The notes: a model not told the origin generated them from the letters alone. DNA of 64,000 bases from JAAZBW01 sp035647855 (GCA_035647855.1 DASRMP010000039.1:1-64000); one strand, 5' to 3'; shown: positions 39,442 to 51,938, numbered from the stretch's first letter. Numbers and translations: made by a program.

Positions 39442-39932
39442 GAGCCCTCGCGCTGATCGGGCCGCCCGGTGCAGGAAAGACGGCAGTGGGCAGGCTCGTG
39501 GCAGAGCGGCGGGGTGTGCGGTTCGCGGACCTCGACGAGTCCGTCGCCGCACGGCACGGAGACCTCGACGAGTTCGTGCTCGATAACGGCGCCGCCCTCC
39601 TCGCGGAACGAACGCTGGACGTGCTGCGGGACGAGCTTTCCGTCGGCGGTGTCGTCGCGGTGAGCTCGCTCGTGACCGGGGGAGAGGCAGCGTACGCGGT
39701 GCTCGTGGGGGCAGACGTCGTGTATCTCGCCTCGGACCTCGCGCACACGTTCGGACGGTCCGGGATGAACGCGCCTCAGCCGCCCTCGATGTTCGGCGCC
39801 CGCGCGCGGTGGAAGGAACTCCTCGACGCCCGCGATCCGGGATACCGGCGACTCGCGACCGCCGTCGTGGATGTGGGCGAACTCGACATCGCCGGCGTGG
39901 CGGACGCCGTGGAGTCGGCGCTTCACGGGTAG
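39438..39932 (+). CDS. aroK: degenerate shikimate kinase-like protein
   Basis: A 164-residue protein in the aroK position. The P-loop GPPGAGKT (residues 8-15) and the DLD acidic pair (31-33) are intact. Compared with M. tuberculosis AroK, the shikimate-binding Arg58 is replaced by Ala (about residue 55). The GGG motif is replaced by Ser-Ser-Leu (76-78), and the lid Arg117 of the RPLL motif is a Gln (114, in APQPPSMFG). The C-terminal Arg136 equivalent is kept (DARDPGYRR). It may still bind ATP but probably has lost or changed its substrate. It overlaps aroC by four bases; aroB, normally next, is absent. Confidence 0.7.
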   Translation: MRALALIGPPGAGKTAVGRLVAERRGVRFADLDESVAARHGDLDEFVLDNGAALLAERTLDVLRDELSVGGVVAVSSLVTGGEAAYAVLVGADVVYLASDLAHTFGRSGMNAPQPPSMFGARARWKELLDARDPGYRRLATAVVDVGELDIAGVADAVESALHG

Positions 39933-39997
39933 GGCCGCGTGGCGCGGTTCACGCGGCGGCCCCGCCGTCCCGCCGAAGCCGAGTAGGCGCGCTGTAC

Positions 39998-40003
39998 TAG
40001 GCT
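39998..40003 (+). promoter_or_regulatory. probable efp -10 box
   Basis: TAGGCT about 40 bases before the efp GTG, giving a leader of about 34 bases. Confidence 0.45.
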
Positions 40004-40043
40004 GGGCCGCGGAATCCGCTCGACGACGCAAAGGACGGACCAC

Positions 40044-40604
40044 GTGGCGACCACGAACGACCTCAAGAACGGCATGGTGCTGGTGATCGATGGCCAGCTC
40101 TGGCAGGTGGTCGAGTTCCTGCACGTCAAACCCGGCAAGGGCCCTGCATTCGTGCGCACCAAGATCAAGAACGTCCTTTCGGGCAAGACCGTTGACCGCA
40201 CGTTCAACGCCGGCGTCAGGATCGAGACCACCACGGTCGACCGTCGCGACTACCAGTTCCTCTACCGCGATGGCTCGGACTTCGTGTTCATGGACACGGA
40301 CACCTACGACCAGCTGATGGTGCCCGAGTCCGTTGTTGGCGACGCCGCGCACTTCCTCGTCGAGGGTAACCAGGCGGTGCTCGCCACGCACGAGGGCCAG
40401 GTGCTGTTCGTCGAGTTGGCGGCGTCGGTGATCCTGGAGATCACCTACACCGAGCCCGGCCTGCAGGGCGACCGCTCCTCGGCGGGCACCAAGCCCGCGA
40501 CCCTCGAGACCGGCTTCGACATCCAGGTCCCTCTCTTCCTCGAGCAGGGCACGAAGGTGCGCGTGGACACGCGCAGCGGCGAGTACCTGGGCCGCGCGAA
40601 CTGA
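40044..40604 (+). CDS. efp: elongation factor P
   Basis: A 186-residue EF-P that relieves ribosome stalling at proline runs. Three β-barrel domains fit; the loop HVKPGKGPAFVR carries the tip Lys. This PGKGP loop is the actinobacterial form known from Corynebacterium to work without modification of the Lys. ITYTEPGLQGDRSS and the end segment VRVDTRSGEYLGRA are canonical. GTG start. It is directly followed by nusB with no gap. Confidence 0.96.
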   Translation: MATTNDLKNGMVLVIDGQLWQVVEFLHVKPGKGPAFVRTKIKNVLSGKTVDRTFNAGVRIETTTVDRRDYQFLYRDGSDFVFMDTDTYDQLMVPESVVGDAAHFLVEGNQAVLATHEGQVLFVELAASVILEITYTEPGLQGDRSSAGTKPATLETGFDIQVPLFLEQGTKVRVDTRSGEYLGRAN

Positions 40605-41153
40605 ATGAACTCGTCACCATCCGAGGAGACGGGCGGCGCTCCGGAGACCGCTGCCCGGGCTCCATTCCGTACCACCGCGCGCTCGAAGGCGCGCCGCCGC
40701 GCGGTGGACGTTCTCTTCGAGGCCGACCAGCGCGGGCGGTACACGAGTGACCGACTGCGTGAACTGCTGCGCGAGCGGCTGACGGTCACTGCCGCGCAGA
40801 CCGTGCTGCCGCAGTACTCGGCGGACATCGTCGCGGGCGTGGCCGGCCATCTCGCCGGCATCGACCGCACGATCGCCACCTACCTCCAGGGCTGGACGCT
40901 GAACCGTCTCCCGGCCGTCGATCGGGCGATTCTGCGGGCCACCACCTGGGAGTTGCTCTTCAACGACGACGTCGACGACCCCGTGGTCATCACCGAAGCC
41001 GTGAATCTCGCCCAGGACCTCTCAACCGATGATTCGCCGGCGTTCATCAACGCGGTGCTCGACCGGCTGCGAATGCTGGCGCCGGTCCTGGTCGCGGAGA
41101 TCGAGGCCGAGGAGGCTGAGTCGGAGAACACACGCGGCGGGGGTCTCAGCTGA
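40605..41153 (+). CDS. nusB: transcription antitermination factor NusB
   Basis: A 182-residue NusB that with NusE (S10) binds boxA of rRNA leaders. The all-helical core starts ARSKARRRAVDVLFEADQRG; ITEAVNLAQDLSTDDSPAFINAVLDRL is the conserved C-terminal part. An unconserved N-terminal extension (about 25 residues) and an acidic tail are present. The ATG immediately follows the efp stop. Confidence 0.93.
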   Translation: MNSSPSEETGGAPETAARAPFRTTARSKARRRAVDVLFEADQRGRYTSDRLRELLRERLTVTAAQTVLPQYSADIVAGVAGHLAGIDRTIATYLQGWTLNRLPAVDRAILRATTWELLFNDDVDDPVVITEAVNLAQDLSTDDSPAFINAVLDRLRMLAPVLVAEIEAEEAESENTRGGGLS

Positions 41154-41176
41154 CCCAGCGGGGCCTCCCGGGGGCC

Positions 41177-41182
41177 TAGTAT
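41177..41182 (+). promoter_or_regulatory. -10 box of the pyr operon
   Basis: TAGTAT 55 bases before the pyrR ATG, giving a leader of about 50 bases that contains the PyrR binding loop. Confidence 0.45.
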
Positions 41183-41205
41183 TTCCACCGGCAACATCCT
41201 TTAAC

Positions 41206-41230
41206 ACCGTCCCGCGAGGCGGAGAAGGAA
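41206..41230 (+). promoter_or_regulatory. PyrR-binding loop next to the pyrR ribosome binding site
   Basis: CCG (41207-41209) pairs with CGG (41220-41222) around the loop TCCCGCGAGG, which resembles the PyrR anti-antiterminator loop. The ribosome binding site GGAGAAGGAAG abuts it (from 41221). UMP-bound PyrR would be expected to block translation here, as proposed for mycobacterial pyr operons. Confidence 0.6.
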
Positions 41231-41237
41231 GAGAAAT

Positions 41238-41783
41238 ATGGCTCGCACAGTGCTGACCGAAAGCGAGATCGATCGCTCGCTCACCCGCATCGCGCACGAG
41301 ATCCTCGAGCGCAACGACGGCTCCGGGGACCTGGTCCTTCTCGGCATCCCCACCAGGGGAGTGCCGCTCGCCGAGCGAATCGGCCGCAAGATCGCAGCCA
41401 CCGAGGGATTCGTCCCGGTCGGATCCCTCGACATCACCGCCTACCGTGACGACCTGCACGCCCGCCCGCTGCGGACCCTGGGGCGCACCGAGATCCCCAA
41501 GGGCGGTATCGACGGCAGGGTTGTGGTGCTCATCGACGACGTGCTGTTCTCCGGCCGCACGATCCGTGCCGCCCTGGACGCCATCGGCGATCACGGCCGG
41601 CCGGCGCGTATCCAACTCGCGGTCCTGGTCGACCGCGGCCACCGCGAATTGCCGATCCGCCCGGACTTCGTGGGCAAGAACCTGCCCACCTCGCGCAGCG
41701 AACGAGTCACGGTGCTCGTCGCCGAAATCGACGGCGAGGACGCAGTGATCATCGAAGGTCCTGCGGCCGGCGAGGAGGCCTGA
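41238..41783 (+). CDS. pyrR: bifunctional pyr operon regulator / uracil phosphoribosyltransferase
   Basis: A 181-residue PyrR with the phosphoribosyltransferase fold. The PRPP motif is VVVLIDDVLFSGRTIRAALDAI (about residues 95-116), and LVLLGIPTRGVPLAERIG and VDRGHRELPIRPDFVGKN are family segments. It senses UMP/PRPP and binds RNA to regulate the pyr operon; it may also make UMP from uracil. Its own leader carries a matching loop. Two bases separate it from pyrB. Confidence 0.95.
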   Translation: MARTVLTESEIDRSLTRIAHEILERNDGSGDLVLLGIPTRGVPLAERIGRKIAATEGFVPVGSLDITAYRDDLHARPLRTLGRTEIPKGGIDGRVVVLIDDVLFSGRTIRAALDAIGDHGRPARIQLAVLVDRGHRELPIRPDFVGKNLPTSRSERVTVLVAEIDGEDAVIIEGPAAGEEA

Positions 41784-41785
41784 GC

Positions 41786-42754
41786 ATGCACCACCTGCTC
41801 GCCACCTCGGAACTCTCGCGGGCCGAGGCGCTCGCCATCCTCGACACGGCCGAGGCGATGGCCGAGACCCAGTCGCGGCAGATGAAGAAGCTGCCCACCC
41901 TGCGCGGCAAGACGGTCGTGAATCTCTTCTTCGAAGACTCGACCCGCACGCGCATCTCGTTCGAGACGGCCGCGAAGCGGCTCTCCGCCGACGTCATCAA
42001 CTTCTCCCCGAAGGGCTCCTCCCTTTCGAAGGGTGAATCGCTCAAGGACACCGCCCAGACGCTCGATGCCATGGGCATCGACGCCGTCGTCATCCGTCAC
42101 AAGGCCTCGGGAGCCCCGTACCGGCTCGCGATGACCGACTGGATCGATGTCCCGATCATCAATGCCGGCGATGGCACCCACCAGCACCCCACCCAGGCGC
42201 TGCTGGACGCCTTCACGCTCCGCCGCCACCTCGACGGCGTCGACGGCGGACCCGCTGCGGAGGGGACCACTCTCGACGGTGCCCATGTCGCCATCGTCGG
42301 AGACATCCTGCACTCCCGGGTGGTCCGCTCGAACATAGACCTCCTCACGACTCTCGGAGCGAAGGTGACCATCGTGGGGCCGCCGACCCTGATGCCGGTC
42401 GGCGTGGAGAACTGGAACGCACAAGTCTCGTACGACCTGGACGGCGTCATCGACGAAGGCCCCGACGCCATCATGATGCTGAGGGTCCAGCTCGAGCGAA
42501 TGGGCCGTGGCGGGTTCTTCCCCTCCCCGCAGGAGTACACGCGCAACTTCGGGCTCGATCGCGCGCGGGTCGCGCGACTCCCCGAGCACAGCGTCGTGAT
42601 GCACCCCGGCCCGATGAACCGTGGGCTCGAGATCTCCTCCGCCGCCGCCGACTCCGGCACCGCCGTCATCCTCGAACAAGTCGCCAACGGCGTGTACGTT
42701 CGAATGGCAGTCCTTTATCTCTTGCTCGCCTCACAGGAAGGTCTGGACGCGTGA
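41786..42754 (+). CDS. pyrB: aspartate carbamoyltransferase catalytic subunit
   Basis: A 322-residue transferase making carbamoyl aspartate. The carbamoyl phosphate motif is FFEDSTRTRISFE (about residues 49-61). KGESLKDTAQTLDAMGIDAVVIRH and INAGDGTHQHPTQALLDAFT are typical, and VMHPGPMNRGLEIS is near the end. No regulatory pyrI is present. It overlaps pyrC by four bases (GTGA). Confidence 0.96.
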   Translation: MHHLLATSELSRAEALAILDTAEAMAETQSRQMKKLPTLRGKTVVNLFFEDSTRTRISFETAAKRLSADVINFSPKGSSLSKGESLKDTAQTLDAMGIDAVVIRHKASGAPYRLAMTDWIDVPIINAGDGTHQHPTQALLDAFTLRRHLDGVDGGPAAEGTTLDGAHVAIVGDILHSRVVRSNIDLLTTLGAKVTIVGPPTLMPVGVENWNAQVSYDLDGVIDEGPDAIMMLRVQLERMGRGGFFPSPQEYTRNFGLDRARVARLPEHSVVMHPGPMNRGLEISSAAADSGTAVILEQVANGVYVRMAVLYLLLASQEGLDA

Positions 42755-44064
42755 CCGCCTACCTGATCACCAATGCCCATCTCTACGGCGAAGACCCCGC
42801 CGATCTGCTGCTCGCCGACGGGGTGATCGCCGCCGTCGGGAACGAGGCAGCCGCCGCCGCCGCGGCGCGCGACGACCTCGTCACCGTCCGCGGCGAGGGC
42901 CTGGTGGCACTGCCCGGCCTGGTGGACCCGCACACCCACCTGCGCGAACCAGGCCGCGAGGACGCCGAGACCGTCGACACCGGAACGCGTGCCGCTGCAC
43001 TCGGCGGCTACACGTGTGTCCACGCCATGGCGAACACACTGCCGGTGGCGGACACGGCCGGCGTCGTCGAGCAGGTGGCGCACCTGGGTGAGAAGGCGGG
43101 CTGGGTGGACGTCCGACCCGTGGGAGCGGTCAGCGTCGGTCTCCAGGGCGAGCGTCTCGCCGAACTCGGAGCCATGGCCTCATCCGCCGCGCAGGTACGC
43201 ATGTTCTCCGACGACGGCATGTGCGTCCACGACCCCGTATTGATGCGGCGCGCCCTCGAATACGTGAAGGCCTTCGGCGGGGTCATCGCCCAGCACGCAC
43301 AGGACCCCCGCCTGACGGAGGACGCCCAGATGCACGAGGGCGACGTCTCGGCCGAACTCGGCCTCACGGGATGGCCTGCGGTTGCCGAGGAATCGATCAT
43401 CGCGCGCGACGTGCTCCTCGCCGGGCACGTGGGCAGCCGTCTCCACGTGCTGCACCTGTCCACTGCGGGCAGCGTCGACATCGTGAGGTGGGCGAAGGCC
43501 AGGGGTATCGCCGTCACCGCAGAAGCGACTCCGCACCACATCCTGCTGACCGACGAGATGGTGCGAACCTACGACCCGATCTTCAAGGTGAACCCTCCGC
43601 TGCGCACCCAGCGGGACGTGGACTCCATACGCGCGGCAATCGCCGACGGCACCATCGACGTCATCGGCACCGACCACGCGCCGCACACGGGTGAGGACAA
43701 GGACTGCGAATGGGCCGCCGGCGCGAACGGCATGCTCGGACTCGAGACCGCACTCTCCGTGGTCCAGCAGTCACTCGTGGACAGCGGGCTGCTCACATGG
43801 CGTGACGTCGCCCGCGTGATGTCCGAGACTCCCGCCCGGATCGGGGGAGTGGCGGACCAGGGCCGCCCGCTCGCGGTCGGTGAACCGGCGAACCTCGTGC
43901 TGCTCGATCCGTCGGCGAGTCGTACCATCGATCCGGCGAAGCTCGCCTCGCGATCCAGCAACACGCCCTACGCGGGGATGGAGCTGCCCGGCCGCGTTAT
44001 CGCCACGTTCTTCCGCGGCCGAGCCACTGTTCTTGACGGCGAACTCCAGGAGGCCAGCGCGTGA
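42751..44064 (+). CDS. pyrC: dihydroorotase
   Basis: A 437-residue class I (long) dihydroorotase. The metal motif DPHTHLREPGREDAETVDTG is near residues 59-78. FSDDGMCV, AQHAQDPRLTED, the His in LHVLHLSTAGSVD, EATPHHILLTDE, and IGTDHAPHTGEDKDCEW (catalytic Asp) are intact. Full metal ligand set means it should be active, not a PyrC-like pseudoenzyme. GTG start overlaps pyrB; the stop overlaps carA. Confidence 0.95.
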   Translation: MTAYLITNAHLYGEDPADLLLADGVIAAVGNEAAAAAAARDDLVTVRGEGLVALPGLVDPHTHLREPGREDAETVDTGTRAAALGGYTCVHAMANTLPVADTAGVVEQVAHLGEKAGWVDVRPVGAVSVGLQGERLAELGAMASSAAQVRMFSDDGMCVHDPVLMRRALEYVKAFGGVIAQHAQDPRLTEDAQMHEGDVSAELGLTGWPAVAEESIIARDVLLAGHVGSRLHVLHLSTAGSVDIVRWAKARGIAVTAEATPHHILLTDEMVRTYDPIFKVNPPLRTQRDVDSIRAAIADGTIDVIGTDHAPHTGEDKDCEWAAGANGMLGLETALSVVQQSLVDSGLLTWRDVARVMSETPARIGGVADQGRPLAVGEPANLVLLDPSASRTIDPAKLASRSSNTPYAGMELPGRVIATFFRGRATVLDGELQEASA

Positions 44065-45253
44065 GAGATGCCGCCGTCCTCGTCCTCGAGGACGGGTACT
44101 TCCAGGTCGGATCGCAGTACGGCGCCGAGGGGCGCACCACCGGGGAGATCGTCTTTGCGACCGGGATGACCGGCTACCAGGAGATGCTCACCGACCCTTC
44201 CTACCACCGCCAGATCGTGGTGTTGACGGCGCCGCACATCGGTAACACCGGCGTCAATGACGAGGACAGCGAGTCCGGTCGCATCTGGGTGCGGGGTCTG
44301 GTGGTGCGCGACCCTGCTCGGCGCGCATCGAACTGGCGGAGCACCGGTGAACTCGAGGAAGCCCTCGTGAGCGGTGACGTCGTGGGTATCTGCGAGGTTG
44401 ACACGCGCGCCATCACGCGGCACCTCCGCGAGCGAGGTGTCATGCGCGCGGGTATCTTTTCCGGTTCCGCGCTGCCCGCGGGCGCGGCGGCGGGCTCCCC
44501 ACAGGCGATCGAGGTGCTCGCCGGCATGGTCCGCGAGACACCTTCCATGGCCGGCGCGCATCTGGCAGGCGAGGTGACCACGCCAGAGAGCTACGTGGTC
44601 GAGCCACCCGGCGGCGCCGGCTCGATGGCCACCGTGGTGGCGGTGGACCTCGGGATCAAGTCGCGGACTCCCGAGCTTCTCGCTGCACGCGGGTGCAGGG
44701 TTCACGTCGTGCCACATGCGGTGACCCTCGCCGAGATCCTCGCACTGGAGCCGGACGGCGTTTTCTTCTCCAACGGACCGGGCGACCCCGCGGCGGCGGA
44801 CGGGGAGGTGGAGTTGCTGCGCGGCGTGCTGGCGGAAGGGCTGCCCTTCTTCGGGATCTGCCTCGGGAACCAGCTACTCGGGCGCGCGCTCGGCTACGGC
44901 ACGTACAAGCTGCCGTTCGGCCACCGGGGCGTCAACCAGCCCGTCCGTGAGGTCGGCCAGGACTCCGTGCAGATCACCACGCACAACCACGGGTTCGCCG
45001 TCGACGCACCTCTGGATGGCCCGTCGCGGTCGCCGTTCGACAGCGGGCGGTTCGGCCGAGTCGAGGTCAGCCACGTCTCCCTCAATGACGGGGTGGTCGA
45101 GGGCCTGCGGTGCCTCGACATCCCCGCGTTCTCCGTCCAATACCACCCCGAGGCGGCAGCCGGCCCCCACGGCGGCGAGCATCTCTTCGAACGCTTCGTG
45201 AACCTCATGATCGCCCGGCGGGAGAAGAAGAACGCCGCGAAGGAGAACGACTG

Positions 45254-45254
<1 letters not shown>
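44061..45254 (+). CDS. carA: carbamoyl phosphate synthase small subunit
   Basis: A 397-residue glutaminase subunit. The N-terminal CPSase small domain has VFATGMTGYQEMLTDPSYHRQIVV; the class I glutamine amidotransferase domain has the Cys nucleophile in PFFGICLGNQLLGRALG and the His in SVQYHPEAAAGPHGG. FFSNGPGDPAAAD forms the oxyanion region. GTG start; its stop overlaps the carB start (TGATG). Confidence 0.96.
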
Positions 45255-48534
<3,280 letters not shown>

Positions 48535-48538
<4 letters not shown>

Positions 48539-49395
48539 CGGGCGGTTTCGGGGTGCGGCTCCTCCACGCGATGGAGGAGCACGGCCCTCTCTGCGTCGGC
48601 ATCGACCCGCACGTGTCCCTGCTGCAGGCGTGGAATCTTGACGACACCCCACGAGGACTGCGCGAGTTCTCACTGCGGGTGGTCGACGCACTCTCGGGGC
48701 GAGTCGCCGCGCTCAAGCCACAGTCGGCCTTCTTCGAACGTCACGGTTCCGCCGGCATCGCGGTGCTCGAGGAGGTACTCGGAGCGGCCCGGGCGCGCGG
48801 CACGATCACCATCCTGGATGTCAAGCGTGGCGACATCGGCTCCACGATGGCCGGGTACGCGGACGCCTACCTTCGGCCGGGCGCACCTCTCGAGGCGGAC
48901 TCCATCACGCTCTCGCCCTATCTCGGTCCCGGCTCTCTCGATCCGGCGGTGGCCCTCGCCGTCGGGCACGGCAAGGGAGTCTTCGCCCTCACGTTGACGT
49001 CCAATCCGGAAGGGACGGCCGTGCAGCATGCCTCCACAATGGCCGGACCGAGCGTAGCGGGGCAGATCGTCGAATGGGCAGCGGAACACAATGCGGCGTT
49101 CGATCCGGTAGGGCCGGTGGGACTGGTGGTCGGCGCGACTGTGGGCGACGCGCCGCGACGGCTCGGAATCGACCTGGCGGCCGCCCGGGGGATCCTGCTG
49201 GCGCCCGGGCTGGGCGCCCAAGGTGCCGGACCTGAGGACGTCCGTCGCGTGTTCGGGGCGGCGGCGCCATACGTGCTGGGCTCGGTATCGCGGGGCATAT
49301 TGGCCGCAGGCCCGGGCAATCTCGGAAAATCGGCGGCAAATAATGCAACTTGGTTGCGATTCGCAACGGATGGGTCGGAATCGGGTCCACGATAG
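48535..49395 (+). CDS. pyrF: orotidine 5'-phosphate decarboxylase, type 2
   Basis: A 286-residue decarboxylase giving UMP. The catalytic motif LDVKRGDIGSTM (about residue 93) with its Asp-Lys is intact; LCVGIDPHVSLL and KPQSAFFERHG match the type 2 subfamily of actinobacteria. GLVVGATVGDAPRR and LAPGLGAQG form the phosphate site. GTG start overlaps carB (GTGA). It closes the operon. Confidence 0.95.
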
Positions 49396-49446
49396 GACCT
49401 AATGGCTGATCACAGCCCATGCACTTCGACTTTGGAGGAGATCGTC

Positions 49447-49758
49447 GTGGCACTCCCGACCCTTACCGCGGAACAGAGGCAGGCAGCCCTGGAGAAGGCC
49501 GCCGCTGCGCGTGCAACCCGGGCGGAGATGAAAGTCCGGCTCAAGAGCGGAGAAGTGAAGCTCTCCGAGTTGCTCGCGCTCGCCGCGGACGATGACGCCC
49601 TCGCAAAGATGAAGGTGATCTCGATGCTCGAGTCGATGCCGGGAGTCGGCAGTGCCACCGCACGCCGGATCCTCCAGGATGTCGGGATCTCCGAGGCCCG
49701 CCGCGTGCGCGGTCTCGGACCCAACCAGAGGGCCGCCCTGCTGGAGCGTTTCGGCTGA
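49447..49758 (+). CDS. mihF: integration host factor, actinobacterial type (mIHF)
   Basis: A 103-residue nucleoid protein essential in mycobacteria; unrelated to proteobacterial IHF. VALPTLTAEQRQAALEKAAAAR begins the protein, and the helix-two-turn-helix DNA-binding part is MLESMPGVGSATARRILQDVGI followed by RRVRGLGPNQRAALLERF. GTG at 49447 is chosen for GGAGGAG just upstream; a frame from 49402 adds 15 unlike residues. The pyrF-mihF-gmk-rpoZ order is conserved in actinobacteria. Confidence 0.93.
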   Translation: MALPTLTAEQRQAALEKAAAARATRAEMKVRLKSGEVKLSELLALAADDDALAKMKVISMLESMPGVGSATARRILQDVGISEARRVRGLGPNQRAALLERFG

Positions 49759-49786
49759 TAAACGGACCAGGTGGAACAATGGCGGC

Positions 49787-50353
49787 ATGACACGCCGTCC
49801 AGTTCTCGCCGTCGTCGCGGGTCCCTCAGGTGTCGGCAAAGGCACCGTCATCCGGGAGTTGATGTCTCGTCATCCTGACGTATGGCTGAGCGTCTCCGCG
49901 ACCACGCGTGCGCCCAGGCCCGGCGAGATCGACGGCGTCCATTACTACTTCGTGACGGACGCTGAGTTCGACCGGATCGTAGGGGATGGCGGCATGCTCG
50001 AATGGGCCGAGGTCTTCGGCATGAATCGCTACGGCACGCCCAGGGCCCCGGTGGAGGAGCGCCTCGGCGCCGGCCGGGACGTCATCCTCGAGGTGGACCT
50101 TGCCGGAGCGCGGCAGGTGCGTCTCTCGGAACCGGACGGCCTCCAAGTGTTCATCGCGCCACCATCGTTTGACGAACTTGAGAACCGGCTCGTGGGACGC
50201 GGTACTGAGACGCCGGAGGCACGTGCGGCACGTCTCGTGACGGCGCACACCGAGATGGCCGCGATGGACGAGTTCGACCACATCATCGTGAACGAGAACG
50301 TGAGTGACGCCGCACACCAGCTCGCCGCCGTGATAGGGCTCGAAAGGCGATAG
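49787..50353 (+). CDS. gmk: guanylate kinase
   Basis: A 188-residue kinase phosphorylating GMP. The P-loop GPSGVGKGT (about residues 13-21) and the GMP-binding SVSATTRAPRPGEIDGVHYYFV segment are complete. GMLEWAEVFGMNRYGTPRAPVEE and VILEVDLAGARQV are conserved. The ATG at 49787 is preceded six bases upstream by AACAAT, a weak leaderless-type box. Confidence 0.95.
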   Translation: MTRRPVLAVVAGPSGVGKGTVIRELMSRHPDVWLSVSATTRAPRPGEIDGVHYYFVTDAEFDRIVGDGGMLEWAEVFGMNRYGTPRAPVEERLGAGRDVILEVDLAGARQVRLSEPDGLQVFIAPPSFDELENRLVGRGTETPEARAARLVTAHTEMAAMDEFDHIIVNENVSDAAHQLAAVIGLERR

Positions 50354-50357
50354 CGGT

Positions 50358-50363
50358 TAGACT
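50358..50363 (+). promoter_or_regulatory. possible rpoZ -10 box
   Basis: TAGACT, 47 bases before the rpoZ GTG, just after the gmk stop. Confidence 0.4.
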
Positions 50364-50410
50364 GGACCACAGTCTCTGCCAAAATACGCCCGCTATCGGA
50401 AGGCACACAC

Positions 50411-50677
50411 GTGTCAGGTACCGTCGCAAACCCCACTGGGATCACCAGCCCGCCGATCGATGATCTCCTCGAGAAGGTCGACTCGAAGTACGCGCTGGTC
50501 ATCTACGCCGCCAAGCGCGCGCGCCAGATCAACTCCTACAACGCCCAGTTGCAGGAGGGCCTGCTCGAGTTCGTCGGTCCCCTCGTTCCCGCCGCTCAGG
50601 AGGACAAGGCGCTGTCGATCGCGATGCGCGAGATCGACGAGGGCCTTCTCCAGATGACCCCACGCGCGGGCAACTGA
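50411..50677 (+). CDS. rpoZ: DNA-directed RNA polymerase omega subunit
   Basis: An 88-residue omega subunit that helps assemble RNA polymerase. ITSPPIDDLLEKVDSKYALVIYAAKRARQIN is the conserved helix region; KALSIAMREIDEGLL follows. GTG start with CGGAAGG upstream. It is four bases from coaBC. Confidence 0.94.
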   Translation: MSGTVANPTGITSPPIDDLLEKVDSKYALVIYAAKRARQINSYNAQLQEGLLEFVGPLVPAAQEDKALSIAMREIDEGLLQMTPRAGN

Positions 50678-50681
50678 ACCG

Positions 50682-51929
50682 ATGGCACGGGTCGTCCTCG
50701 GGGTCACCGGAGGAATCGCGGCCTTCAAGTCCGTGACGCTGCTGCGGCTGCTCACGAAGGCCGGGCATGACGTGAGGGTCGTCCCGACCCAGTCGGCACT
50801 CAGGATGGTCGGCGCGCCCACGTTTCAGGCGCTGTCCCGGAATCCCGTGCACACGTCGGTCTTCGACGACGTCACCACGGCCGAGCACGTGCGACTGGGC
50901 CAGACCGCGGACCTCGTCGTCGTCGCACCCGCGACGGCCGACCTGCTCGCGCGGGCGCGTTCGGGCCGTGCGGACGATCTGCTGACTGCCACCCTGCTCG
51001 TGGCCACCTGTCCGGTGGTGTTCGCGCCGGCAATGCACACCGAGATGTGGCAGCACCCCGCCACCCGTGAGAACGTGAGCGTCCTGCGCGAACGTGGCGT
51101 CCACATCATCGAGCCGGATTCCGGTGCACTCGCCGGCGACGATACGGGACCGGGCCGCCTCCCGGAGCCCGAGGCGATCTTCGCGGCACTCAAGCCGCAC
51201 CTCAACGCGGACGCCGAACCACGCCCCGGCCCGCTCCGCGGAGCCCAGTTCGTGGTCAGCGCAGGCGGAACCCGCGAGGCCATCGATCCGGTACGGTTCC
51301 TCGGCAACCGGTCCTCAGGCCGGCAGGGGATCGCGATCGCCCGCGCCGCCGCCGCGGCGGGCGCTCACGTGACACTTGTGGCCGCCAACGTGGAGGACGC
51401 GCTCCTTGCCGGCCTTCGGGGTGTCGACATCGAGAACGTCAGCACAGCGGCGGAACTGGAAACGGCCATGAACGTTCACGCAGGCAGCGCCGACGTGCTG
51501 GTGATGGCCGCAGCCGTCGCGGACTACCGGCCCGCAGCCGCGGGAGAGCACAAGCTGAAGAAGAACGGCGATGAGGGGATGGTGCTCCGGCTGGAGCAGA
51601 CACCGGACATCCTCGCCGGTCTCGTGGCGAACAGGCGGTCCGGGCAGGTGATAGTCGGATTTGCTGCCGAGACGGGGGACGAGCAGACGGCCGCCATCGA
51701 GCACGCGCGGGCCAAGGCCCGCCGCAAGCAGGCCGACCTGCTCGTGTTCAACGAGGTCTCGGCTACTGCAGGGTTCGGTGCGGTTCCGAACGCCGTGGTC
51801 ATTCTGGATTCGGACGGCACCGACGTGTCTGCCGCCGCCGGGACGAAGGACGAGGTGGGAACCGCCGTCGTCGCGGAGATCGCGCGGCGTTGTGGAGAGG
51901 TGAGTTCGGCGCCGGAGGGCACGCACTAG
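50682..51929 (+). CDS. coaBC: phosphopantothenoylcysteine decarboxylase/synthetase
   Basis: A 415-residue bifunctional enzyme of coenzyme A synthesis. The N-terminal flavin decarboxylase (CoaC) has VLGVTGGIAAFKSVTLLRLL, VVAPATADLLARAR and PAMHTEMWQHPATREN. The C-terminal synthetase (CoaB) has VVSAGGTREAIDPVRFLGNRSSG and KLKKNG. The terminal segment ADLLVFNEV is typical. Its stop codon lies within the metK -10 box. Confidence 0.95.
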   Translation: MARVVLGVTGGIAAFKSVTLLRLLTKAGHDVRVVPTQSALRMVGAPTFQALSRNPVHTSVFDDVTTAEHVRLGQTADLVVVAPATADLLARARSGRADDLLTATLLVATCPVVFAPAMHTEMWQHPATRENVSVLRERGVHIIEPDSGALAGDDTGPGRLPEPEAIFAALKPHLNADAEPRPGPLRGAQFVVSAGGTREAIDPVRFLGNRSSGRQGIAIARAAAAAGAHVTLVAANVEDALLAGLRGVDIENVSTAAELETAMNVHAGSADVLVMAAAVADYRPAAAGEHKLKKNGDEGMVLRLEQTPDILAGLVANRRSGQVIVGFAAETGDEQTAAIEHARAKARRKQADLLVFNEVSATAGFGAVPNAVVILDSDGTDVSAAAGTKDEVGTAVVAEIARRCGEVSSAPEGTH

Positions 51930-51932
51930 ACT
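51927..51932 (+). promoter_or_regulatory. -10 box of metK (leaderless)
   Basis: TAGACT, six bases (GCTGCG), then the GTG start at 51939. The box includes the coaBC stop codon TAG. Confidence 0.5.
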
Positions 51933-51938
51933 GCTGCG

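Noticed and set aside
42751..44064. PyrC as an inactive dihydroorotase-like protein
   Set aside because: All metal-ligand and catalytic motifs are present.
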